DNA from: Biscogniauxia marginata
Taxonomy: Eukaryota > Ascomycota > Sordariomycetes > Xylariales > Xylariaceae
DNA: 64,000 nt
Assembly (NCBI GenBank): GCA_022695795.1
Contig: MU404085.1
Location: 257,597 to 321,596, forward strand
Direction of reading: 5' to 3'
Shown here: positions 38,390 to 49,205 of the stretch, one piece after another
Layout of the letters: every line of letters begins with the position of its first letter
Position numbering within the stretch: the first letter of the stretch is position 1
Notes under the pieces: model-generated
The model's input: the letters and a program-made list of their open reading frames with translations, nothing else
What the model was told of the DNA's origin: nothing
Database searches by the model: none
Translations under genes and position numbers: made by a program

Positions 38390-40898
38390 AAGGGCTTTAT
38401 ATTTTTTTATTATATTTAACTTTAATTATAATAATATTATTAAGTTTTAATTAAATTTCGTATAAAGACTTATTATTTATAGCTTTTCGCTACTTTATTA
38501 ATAAAAGCTTTTATTGTTTTTTTTTTTTTTTTTTTTAAGTTTTTTCGAGTTGTTACGACTTTAATTTCGTTTTATTTTAAGCTTTTATAAAAACGTATTT
38601 TTAATAATTATTATTTTAATAGTTTTTTTAATTACTTTTTATATAATAAAGGGTAAAAAGTTTATTTTTTATATAAAACTTTACATATTAAAATTTTAAT
38701 TCTTTTTTGAGGGCTTTTTTATAGTTTAAATTTATTTTTTTATTAATTCGAAAACTTTTAAGATTTTAATTTATTTTTAAATAAAAAACGTAATTTTAAA
38801 GTTCGTTTATTAAAAGTAACTTGATATTTCTTTATAAGTTTATATATATTTCTAGAAACTTTTTCTTTTTCTTAAAATGTGCTTTAATAATTTTTTTATA
38901 ATTTAGTTTAGTCGTACGTATTTTTATTTATTATTTTATTAAATATTTCTTTATAAAACTAAATAAATTAATGTCGTATTTAGCTCGTTTTTCGAGTTAA
39001 TATAAAAAATGTAATTTTTTTTATAATTCTTATAATTCCTCCTTAATTTCGTTTTTTTCGAAACTCGCTTTAAATAGCTTATATATATTATAAAATATTA
39101 AAATGTAACATATATAACTCTTAATAATTATTTAATTATTTTTTTGGAATTTAAATAAAAATAATAATTAGTTTTATTTTTAAAACTTTTATATATTTAA
39201 TAAGTATTATTAATATAAAAGTTTTAATATAACGATATATATTTTTTATAACTTTATTATTTTATTTTTATTAAAATAAAATATTTCGTTTTTTAGTTAT
39301 TTAACTATTTTTAATTTTAATTTAGGTTTTTCGCTTAATAACTTATTAAACTAATTAATATTATTTATATAAAACTTTCGATATAAATTAATTTTTTTAA
39401 TTTTTTTAATATGTTTCGTACTTATTATTATTATAATAACTTTAATATAATTCATTATAATTTAACTTAACTTTTAAGTCGTGTTTTAATTTATAAATAT
39501 TATATTTATATAATAATTCGTTTTCGTTATATCTTTATTTAATTTATTTTAAAGTAAAATACTTTAAATAATTCTTAAAATTAATTTAATAATACTTATA
39601 ACTTTCGCGAATTATAACAAATAAATAATAATACTTTAAGTAATATTTATAAGCTTTTTTTTATAATTTTAATAAATATTATAACTTTTTTATAAAGACT
39701 TCCTTATTTTTATTTATTTTAATTATAGCGATAATAAATATTTAATTTACTTTTTTATTATTTTCGAAATAAATCTTTATTTTAAAGGTTTTTTTTTAAG
39801 TTAAAAATATTTCTAGTTTTTAGTTTTTATTTTTTAGGATTTTGATACTCGTTTTTATAATATTTTTTTATAATTAAAATATTTAATAATCGACTTATTT
39901 CGTTTTTTTATTCTTTTTAAATAATATTAATTTTAATGCTTTTTCTTATTTCGGTATTACTTTTTTAATTTCTTTTTTTTATTAATCGCCGTTTTTTCGT
40001 TTATCGTTTTTTTAAAGTATTATTCGAAATTTTTATTATTATTAATAATTATTATTATTATAACGTAATCGTTAAACTTTTTTAAGTTCTTTTTTTATAT
40101 AAATTTATTTTATATAATTTATTTTTTATATAGTTTTTTAGTTTTTAATAAAATAAATAATATAAGCTTTTAATAAGTAATTATAATTAGTTTACGAGTT
40201 TTTTAAACTTAATAACGTAATTTAAAGCTTTTTTTTATTATAATTTATAAAATCGAGTTTCGGTTTATTATTTAAAGATTAAGTTACTAAATATAAATTT
40301 AAGTTGTTTTTTAAACTTTTTTATATTTTTTAAACGTTTAATTTATTATTTAAATAATTTTTTAATATTAATTAAAATTAAGTTAAAATAATTCCGACGA
40401 GAAGTTAAAATATCGTAAAAACTTTTTATTTTTTAATAATAATAATTTTATAATAAAACCGTAAATAAGTTTCGGCTTAAATTAAAAATCTTTTTAAATT
40501 ATTTAAATTATTATATTTATTAAGTATAATTAGTTTAAAACTTTTTATATCGAGGGTTATTATATCGTTTTCGTCGTTTAAGTTATCAAGATCGTTATTA
40601 TTTAAAGGTGGTTTTAGTTATTTATTTTTAAAAAGTAAAATTTATTTATTTTCTTTTTCATTTTTAGACGATTTTTTATTAAGTTTTAAAGATGTCTTTT
40701 TAAGGTTTTTTTTTAATTATAATTATAATTAACTTTTATATTAATTTTTTTAAACCTTTTTATTATATCGTAAAAAAATTTAAAGTTTTTATTTAAAAGT
40801 TTATTAATTATTATTTTTTATTTGTTTCTTTTTTTATTACTTTTTAATTTTAAGGAGTATATTTATCTTAAAACGATTTAATTAAGAAGTTATTAAAA

Positions 40899-41272
40899 TG
40901 TAATAAATCTTTTTATATGTTTTTAGTTAATTAACTTTATAAGTAAATATATATTATGTTTTATTTATTAAAAAGATTTTAAAGTATTCTTATTATAATA
41001 TTAAAAAATAATTATAGTTTTAAATTAATAATTAAAGAATTAAAATAAATAACTAAATATATAAGAAATTCCAGGTTATTTATATAACTATTTCTTAAGA
41101 GTAATACTTATTATTTTCTTTAATTGTTTTATATGGATTTATCGTGATTTAGTTGTACCTAGATCATAATAAATCTTATTCTTGGTTTATTTAGGTGATT
41201 ACCCGAAGTTACTCCGTCACTGGTTCACTAACCTTGCTTAAAAGACCCCTTTGGTCTGGGTGGGTCGTAACA
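40899..41272 (-). repeat. 5' LTR of the outer element
   Basis: On the minus strand it starts TGTTACGACCCACCC and ends at 40899 with a TTACA-type terminus. The outer 180 bp or so keep normal composition; the inner part is AT-converted. U5 resembles the inner element's LTRs but U3 differs. The adjacent CATAT at 41273-41277 is the target duplication. Confidence 0.85.
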
Positions 41273-41277
41273 CATAT

Positions 41278-44200
41278 ATACGGAGGAGGGGGTGAGGAGA
41301 GGAATTGTTCCCAAAGTTGTTGCTTAACGACCTTATTTATGGTGGCCCATTGTTTGGCTCTAAGCAGTGTACTGTAGCAACCACAGTATCGAAGTATATG
41401 CACCTTTTCATTTGTTGTGCACTCAAAGTAGTTGAAGAGGTCTTTATTGAGAAATCTCCGGGTTGTAAACATTAATATCGAACAGTTAATACTTAGTCAA
41501 GCAAGACAGTGTTTATAGTTCGTATCAACAGGACTTTCTTAGTTGGCTGTAGGATTTTATACATTAAAATATGTTTGAAATAATTTAATGTCGCGGATGA
41601 GGGTATTCACAGTTACAGCGACCTCCGTGTAGGTGAGGTCACGTGACCAGCGCTCACCCCATCAGGGGTAGCGATCGCCTGTATATATCGAGCTTCCCAC
41701 TTTAGGTGGGCGAGGGAGCAAGCTCATTTTCACCCTTATTTCATATGCTCCCTAGTCTCTACCTCGCAGGATTCTATGGTTAATTTGCTATATGGAAACT
41801 ACTTACGTAGACGTCGTAGGTCGCGCTAGTATTAGAGATACTAGACTTTTGCCCCTTTAGCATTTTCTTTAGACGCCGGAAAACATGGTTTTATTATACA
41901 ATACTTAGTAACCAAACTTGGAGATAATGAAGGGTTCTTTATATCCTCTAAGTACTGCTTCTAATTCTTCTAAATACTACGGTTCACAACTTCAACTTGA
42001 TTCGTATTACCTAGACGAGGCGCAAAGTCGTATACCTAGTATAGCGCCTCTTAATTCCTGATGAAGAACCGGCCGATGACGAGCATGAAAATATTCCCAA
42101 TCATTTTTGGGACTATTTTATAAGAGAAGAGTTGCGTAATAGGTGAATGGGAGTGAGTAAATTGGAATGAGTCAAAATGGTAGAGGCCGCCATGGATGAC
42201 TGATAGACAGGCAGGCTTATAGGTAAGTATAATATCGTTATCCGGAGATAAGGAGATAACGAGATCTACTAACAGTACGGAAGCGATCGCGTCTCTAGGG
42301 GATTTCAGCCTAGGAACTTGGTATGGACAATGTACGATTAACAGAGATGGGCTGATGGAAAGCTGGACACTCTGAATTTGAGACAGAATTAGCTGGTCGG
42401 CAGAGATAGAAAAGAAACCAATGCTACTATTCTGCTCGTTTATCTTGTCAGCCGGCTTGATATTTCTTATTAGGTCTACACTTCCTTTTAGAAGTGAGGC
42501 ACCCTCTTGATGGTGTTATTAAAGAAAGCCTGCACGACGAATTGCTAGTACACGGCTACCAGGGAGTATGCCTGGGGTATACCCGGAGCACTAGCTTTGC
42601 TAATGCCGAGGAATGATTGTGACGGATGGTTTCGTGGAGGATCTTGCGTCATATAGGCCAACAATCTGGACGTATTTGTGGTTGATGGGCAAGCTGACAT
42701 CCACATAGCACGGAGTTGTCGCTGGTACTGTTCCACCCATCGTGAGCGCCACACGTTTCCTGCATGTCTAATTGGAAATGCTTACAGCTATTCAAGTAGA
42801 TTGTTGAAGTCGGATATAGGCGACACGTCGCGAGAGGCCTGAGCGATAGTCAAGGTTGGTGGCTATTGCAAATTATTTACAGATACTATTCTGGTATCAG
42901 TTGAAACGAACTCGTCTCTCGCCTAGTCGTATTGAAGCTCGACTCAGGTTATATTGATGTAGTTAAGTATTGCGAGTCGACCCTGGTATTGGCGTGAGAT
43001 GAGAGCAAGAATATGCCTAAGTATATGGGAACATGGGCTCACAAGCTAGGATGACAGGTCGAAGGATATATCTATGCCTTAAACTGACCCATGCTGTCGA
43101 AGTCTGGAACAAAGTTAAATTTATTGAATAAAGAAATAATATGTAATTCTTGAGTCATGATAAACCTTAGCTGAGAGTGAGATAAACGTAAGTTCAAACA
43201 GTCAACTAAAGCTTACATGTCATGATAAATATAGAATAGCGACGTCGAGTGGACAACCTGCACATAGACCGAGGGCACTGAGAGGTGGAGCTTATCAAAG
43301 CCTGTGCTTTTAACACATGCCGACTATTCTATGTATAAGATAATGCACACAGAATAATTACGAAAGGATTGAGACACAGTAACCTTCCGTTTCACACCAT
43401 TGAAACAGGGGAATTAATCTGTTACTAGCATCAGCGTCGTAGTCAATTCACCAACGCCTTCGAGAGCGCTATCGGAACCAGCACTAACAAGGATCTTATC
43501 TGCTGCGAAACAACATCCAGGAGGTTTAAATCGTGTGCTATCTTAAGCGGTCGACATGACCGACTACAGCCTTGAGTTTATACGTGCACAATTTGTACTA
43601 ACTATCGATATCGAAGTCCTTAGGTGGTCAGATTATTGTCTACGTCGCACTAAAGTGCTGCGCGATTCAGGGGTTGGGGTTCTGTTTTCCGTGATCTTGC
43701 AGATGTCTTGTAAATTACCAGGTAGTCAGACTGCGAATGAGATCTAAGCAGCCATGCTGTACCATGTGAAGCCCCTGATGTTCTATAGCCCACGTCCTTA
43801 GAAACCTCGTTAGTGAGCGAGACCATTTTGAAAGGCAGGACACATCTTGTCGATTCGAATCAGTTCTACAACTATCGAAAGACTCGGATGTCCGGCTTAA
43901 GAAGATACGATGGGTTAACATAGGGATCGTTAGAAGAAGTCGGCCCTCATTTGTGTCTAAGATGGAAGCTAATGCTCGTCTTACCCCAATAGTCGCTATA
44001 TGGTGTAATGTTCGCAAAACATGTACTAAAAAGCTCAGCCACGGGTCTGGTCGCATGCACGTTTCGGTTCTTATCGGGGACACAAGACTATTGTTGAGTA
44101 CGACCTGCGTGTTGCGTGCGGCTATAACGGATGCGGAAATGTAGCACGAGGCTCTGATAATGAAGATAGGGGCTGGATCACATGTCTTCTACATGCAGTG

Positions 44201-45651
44201 TGGGGATTGGTGGGATGGAAATCTATCAGTTCGCATACTCAACACTCGTATCGCAAGTTACATGTAATTAGGAAATCTTTCAAGTCGGTTTTGTAAGATG
44301 CATAAATACAGCGTACTAACTACAAAAAACACAAAAAGTTGATTTAGACCGCAGTTTAAGGTCTTTTAATACATGATATAAATCCCACGCTAGAACTTAT
44401 TCATCTTATCAATCCTAAAGCAGGCAAGCAGATAGAAATAATTAAGTTAAGGGGAACGATAAAATGATTATAGCAAGGATAATAAAAACTGTTATAGTCA
44501 AGCTATAAAATGTCTCCTCTGCTCTGAAAAAAAAAAAAAAATAAGAAAAGGAAGCCCCTTGTACTCTTCATTTGATAGGTTCGATTTTGATGTCTAGTTT
44601 TCTACATTCGTCGTCTTGATAACTCTTCTAAAGAAACCTAAGGCTACAGATAGGAGGTTATCAAAAGGAGCTTTGCAACACTACTACACTGAAGAGAAAA
44701 AAAAGAAAAAGAAAAAGAAAAAAATAATTATTCACTATCTCTCTAAAGTAATAGTCGCAAGTAATCTCGGATATTCGAAAGTCGAATACTAAATGGCGAT
44801 AAGATATATGGAAATGGATTGGAAATTCTTTTGAGGCGGGAGAATAGACTTCTACGACATCGATACTGCTTACGGGAGAAAACACCGTGAGATGGTAATC
44901 TCCTAATACCCAATCATTGCTATCTTTCTTTATTTTCAATTTTCTTTTTTCAGAACTAAACCAGCGTTGAACGGCTGTAGCTTATCAATCACCTATCTTA
45001 ATACCCTACCTAGGTAATCTTGTAGGGCCCTCCAAGGCCCACGCGGCTAGACAACGTCAAGTTGTCCCTAGAGATCCTCGGCCAAAGTAACCTGAGTAGA
45101 TTATGAGACATCCGTGAGCTTGATGATGAGACAACCCCATCATAAATCGGTGTGAGAATTATACCCCGTCAAGGAAATCCCGGAGTTACCTTAGGTACCC
45201 GCACGTAAAGGGGAATTGATTCCGGATTTATCTTCTTCTCGGACTTTTCTGATGTGTCGGAAAGCCTCTTCAAGTTTGGTGTTGATTATAAATGGAAGAC
45301 TAAAGCGTCATATGGGAATTCCAAATACAAATGCACGGCATCTACAGGGAACTCCTTGTCGTTGCTAGTTTCTGGACGGATTATCCCTACACAACCATCA
45401 TGCTTGTTGAGGCAATTCAACGTCTTTCCTGGGAATCCTCCCGGTCGGTTATCGGTGGCTTGGAGGCTAGGAGACGTAAGAACTTGCTTCGGATGTGGAG
45501 CGCCATGGCCACGGGTTCTGTTGATAGATAGCCCTCGGGCTACAAGAACCGGCTCTAAGTCAGTTTTGTTCAAATCATGGTGATGCCGTTTCCGAGAAGA
45601 TACCAGGAAGAAATCCAAATATACTAGCCTGTGAATCGCTGCTCAAGAAAT
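41278..45651. other. Spacer between the retroelement and the terpene synthase, no supportable gene
   Basis: Only short frames occur, several without an ATG. Homopurine runs lie near 44527-44540 and 44695-44726. Short frames at 42545-42754 (minus), 43715-44083 (minus) and 45254-45583 (plus) show no recognisable domain. A TATA-like string (GTATATATCG) near 41680 follows a CACGTGA box near 41640, but no gene follows it. Confidence 0.5.
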
Positions 45652-46535
45652 ATGATCGAAACGCAAGCCCTTGATACACCCGTCGCCTTCGACAATGGCC
45701 CAGCTAAGAGCCAGCACCTACTCGAGGCCGAGCCTCTTGGAAAGCTTAGGGAACAACTGGTAGCCTCCATGCGAGGCTCCAAGGTCGCCATTCCCGACTT
45801 TCAGCAGATGCTAAACCACTGGCTCGTCGCAGTGCACCCTGATGCCGTGAGACTGAGCGAGAAGGCTTGGCACTGGCTGGAATCGTCAGACACCATCTCC
45901 TCTTTCCTCTTTCCCCCTCCACACTAATAAAGAAACCGTTTTGTTCCTGACTGGGAAAAAATAGGACGCTCAGTTCTCCAGAGGACGAAAAGCGGCTCCG
46001 GTGGCTAAAGGCGTGCAATATAGACTCACTTGCGGCTTCGTGGTGGCCGTACGCACGCTTCGAAGCCCTTCTCGTGGTAACGTACATGTCGATCTGGGTA
46101 AGCCCCACAGAATTTCACTTTCCTCTATAGTGATTCATTGTTTTTTTTTTTCTTTCTCAGCTGATAAGAATCGCTAGCTTTTCGCGTGGGACGATGGTTA
46201 GAAATGCCTCCCCCCCCAACACACACACACGTTCTTCCGAACTCGCAATTGTAGTATTAGTACTTCCCAGGGCTGATAACACCACCTGAAATAGAAACAG
46301 ATTCGCAGGAATTCTCATCCCTGGTCGATAACTTCGAAAAGGCGTCTAGCTTCCGCGCGGAAACGATTCGCTACCTGGAAGCGGCGCTGTCCTCGTCTGC
46401 GGACGACCTGGACGTCGCGGGCGTTTCCGCCCACCGCCTCATCACCAACTTCAGGCCGATCGGCGAGGCTTTCAGGGAAAGCTGCGACGACCGTGAGTTC
46501 ATTTCATTCATTCATCAATAAAATAACTATATTCG

Positions 46536-46574
<39 letters not shown>

Positions 46575-47449
46575 CTCGAAACCCGAGGCTTATAATCTTC
46601 CGTACCTACCTAGGCCAAGTAGAGGTCTTCCTCCGCGAGCTGCGCTTCTTTGTCGAGATGACCGAGGAGGAGCACAAGCTCCAGACGACGCGATCCCTCC
46701 CCACAATCGAACAGTATAACCGGCGCCGCATGGGCTCGAGCGCGACGAGAGTGTGCCTCGCCCTTCAGGAGTATGTTCTGAAGTACATGTCTTTTGATAT
46801 CTAGGATTTAGAATATTGGAGTGCTGACCCTCTGTAGATATGCCCTAGGTATCCAGCTCCCCCGCGAAGTGATGGAAAGTGACGCCATGAGGACCATTTG
46901 GCATGAGTCAAACGTGATCATATCGACGTGCGTACATTACTTCTCCATATGTAGGTTTAAATGATTCCTAACGAATCCAGAATGAACGACGTGTTTTCCG
47001 TCAAGAAAGAAGTTGTTAGCCTCCACGATAATGACCCCTAAACTCGTTTACTCTAGCTACTAAATTTTCCTATTTTTCTACGAGTAGGATCAAGGACAAG
47101 TCGACACGCTCATCCCTCTGCTGTCCTTGAAACTCGGGTCTGTCCAGGCAGCTGTCAACGAAGCAGCAGACATGGTCCGATCATCGATCCGACGTTTCGA
47201 GGCTGCCGAGAGGGACTTGTTGGAAAGCCAGTCGTCCGCGCCGGGTACCCAAGAGAACGTCCGCAAGTTCATCGAGGGCTGCAAATATGCCTGTACGGCC
47301 AATATGAATTGGAGGTGAGTGCCCCTGTGCAAAGCTCCTGGTACCTGCAACTGTGTAGTCTAAGATTTTGGTGGCCGTATAGTTTGAGTACGGGAAGATA
47401 CAAACTGAATATTGATTCGACCCGCGGCGGTATCTATATTACCCTTTAA
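45652..47449 (+). CDS. Class I terpene synthase (sesquiterpene-type), 9 exons, 385 aa
   Basis: Exons: 45652-45884, 45965-46097, 46178-46196, 46295-46492, 46614-46770, 46838-46927, 46981-47014, 47088-47314 and 47383-47449. All phases agree, giving 385 aa, a normal length for fungal sesquiterpene synthases. Class I enzymes ionise a prenyl diphosphate with Mg2+ and cyclise it in the cytosol. Visible motifs are DDETD (DDxxD), split between the 19-nt exon 3 and exon 4; NDVFSVKKE (NSE triad Asn, Ser, Glu); the conserved Arg/Tyr region PTIEQYNRRRMGSSA; and the C-terminal NWSLSTGRY (W...RY). The ATG at 45652 is chosen because the longer frame begins with GTG. Two introns use GTTAG donors, which are weak, and the first acceptor could instead be 9 bp downstream. 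No P450 or transporter was found beside it. The product cannot be predicted from sequence alone. All catalytic motifs are intact. Confidence 0.85.
46539..46572. repeat. GT microsatellite in a terpene synthase intron
   Basis: A pure GT run lies inside the 121-bp fourth intron (46493-46613). It offers many GT dinucleotides near the true GTGAGT donor. Confidence 0.9.
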
Positions 47450-48511
47450 AGGATGTCTTGTGCGATCATGCTAGTAATGGCCAGGGAATTATGGTACCTT
47501 GATGATGCGACCTCGTCTTATGACATAGACGTGATGAAATATGTTTTTTTTCTTCGAATATATATTCTAGTTCCAGTGACCTTGTGGCTTGCTCTAGGCC
47601 GTAAGACGCGGGAAGAGTCTAAAGAGCTGCCAAGAGATAAACGAAGAACGAACATATCAAATAGGCAGTCTTCCGGAACTAGCTGGGCTAACACATCTCC
47701 ACCTGAACTCCTGGAGATGTTGAGATGAGAGGAAGATATGAGGAGAGGATCAAGTGTATTAGTCCAAGGTATGAGTCCAAGTAGATAGGCGAAGCTCATA
47801 TGAATATATACAGGAGACCATGGATCGTACAGGGGCTAGGCCCAATATTTTAACAGGGGAATCGTCAAGGAGACCATATCTTTGATAATCATTGGAAGTA
47901 TGTGAGACCGCAGTCTTCTAGAAGAATCCGTGAGTTTCATAATATGGCGTCTCAATGGAGTTACTGCCAAGAGCATGATGGACTATTTCGAGAGGCTTGG
48001 TTCTAAACCCCTCCCCCCTTTCCCCTATAATTATTGCCAATCCCCCCATGCTTCGCTATCAGCAGCCAAAACGTTCCGCGTGACATTCTTGCACTATGTA
48101 GGGTATAGGGGGCTTTAAAAAGTGACATTAATCGTCGGATCGTCCAGCACGTGATTTAAGTTATGCGACTACGTATCTAATTCTTATTCTGTGCACATCT
48201 GCATATACTACTAAATCGCCGTTCTTCAATACCCTGGCTACGTTAGTATTAGATCAGTGAAGTTCAACTAGGACATATCACTGGTCACACGTCGATGTCT
48301 ATAAATTTCCCACTTGGAATATGGGCTAGAGGTTTCTTGTGTCATTCTCTCCATTGTTTGTTCATCACTGTACATACATTCATTACTAGTAATACCTATA
48401 AGTGTGCTGCAGTAGTAGTAATACCTTTCCAATGCTGTTTCCCTTAAGCCCAACTCAACTCAGTCCAATTGCAATTACATTAATAGTAGTGTATAAAACA
48501 TGATCTCTCAT
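47450..48511. other. Spacer containing a solo-LTR-like repeat
   Basis: Apart from the repeat at 47718-47855 I see nothing assignable. A short frame at 47453-47728 opens only 4 bp after the terpene synthase stop and runs into the repeat; it has no recognisable domain. Confidence 0.5.
47718..47855 (+). repeat. Solo-LTR-like element
   Basis: The 138-bp segment begins TGTTGAGATG and ends TTTTAACA, so the ends form TGTT...AACA. It is flanked by GGAGA (47713-47717) and GGGGA (47856-47860), a target duplication with one mismatch. Internal blocks match 25261-25398 in the same order. No internal retroelement coding region is adjacent, so it is probably a solo LTR left by recombination. Confidence 0.55.
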
Positions 48512-49205
48512 TTATTTGGCCACCTCTTCTATACTCAGGTCGACGGGCTGGCAGGTCGGGTTGCGCGGCGGGTTGCTAAAGACCCAGGCGATGGACTGGT
48601 ACCAGTAGCCACCCGTGTACTGGTAGCACAGGTGGAAGTTGGTCAGGTTGCCGAGGGTGGTGGTGGCCTCGGGGCGGGCCTCGGTGAACTGCGAGTCGTC
48701 GATGCCGCCGGGGATGTAGAAGGTGCCGTTGTCCGGGTGGAAATAGATGTTGGTGGCGTCCTCGATCGACGGGTAGATCAGCCCCGTGGCTACGTTGCTG
48801 CCCCAATTCGGGTTGAAGGACAGGCCCGAGGGCTGCGTCGCCTCCGTGCCGTTGGGTCCTATGTACGGCAGCAGCCAGGTTATGTGGCCGGGCTGCAGCG
48901 GCTCGCCCGTCTCCGGGTTGTACCCCGTGTAATTGAAGTAGAACTCAAACGAGTTGCCGCTGACGGGGCCGCTCCCGTAGCAGAGACCCTCGATCGCGGC
49001 GCCGGCGTGGCAGGCACCAGCATAGCCTATATGGGATAGTCAATGGACTGGACTTCGAAAACTGAATCTGGAGGGTTATCTACATACCATCAATTGTGTC
49101 ATTCGTCTTGCCGGTGATATGTATGGAGAAGGGGCCCGTGACATTGGCGGCGGTCGCCGCTGTGGCCCAAGCAGCGAGGGTGGTAAGCTTGGATAGCAAT
49201 CCCAT
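48512..49205 (-). CDS. Secreted DUF7907-like protein, 2 exons, 210 aa
   Basis: Exon 1 is 49205-49088 and exon 2 is 49026-48512, joined over a 61-bp GTATGT...ATAG intron in phase 1. The protein starts with a signal peptide (MGLLSKLTTLAAWATAATA, cleavage near residue 20). The mature part has four Cys residues (CHAG, LCYG, LCYQY, TCQPV), enough for two disulfides. It also has several N-glycosylation sequons (NVT, NYT, NGT twice, NLT). The layout PFSIHITGK...CHAGAAIEGLC...ITWLLP...GGYWYQSIAWVF...NPTCQPVDLS matches my recollection of the fungal DUF7907 family of small secreted proteins without known function. The opposite strand carries a long GC-driven frame (48500-49039) that is a shadow. Extracellular location is inferred from the signal peptide. 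Confidence 0.75.

Larger units (their letters stand above)
27427..41272 (-). mobile_element. Outer Ty3/gypsy chromodomain LTR retroelement, RIP-destroyed, hosting a nested element
   Basis: The element runs on the minus strand from LTR 41272-40899 to LTR 27856-27427. The flanking 5 bp are CATAT on both sides (27422-27426 and 41273-41277), which marks a single insertion event. Excluding the nested element its length is about 6.9 kb. Its interior is almost devoid of C and G, and all frames are full of TAA/TAG stops, as expected of RIP. Relics recognisable by alignment with the nested copy include a gag zinc knuckle near 39845-39882 and a chromodomain near 28636-28700, both on the minus strand and in the order expected for a chromovirus. 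No intact ORF remains. Confidence 0.85.

Noticed and set aside
45254..45583. 109-codon plus-strand frame upstream of the terpene synthase
   Set aside because: It begins with GTG, shows no domain, and cannot be joined in frame to the terpene synthase, whose own ATG is at 45652.
48500..49039. 179-codon plus-strand frame
   Set aside because: It is the GC-driven complement of the secreted-protein exon, which has a signal peptide, a clean intron and conserved Cys.
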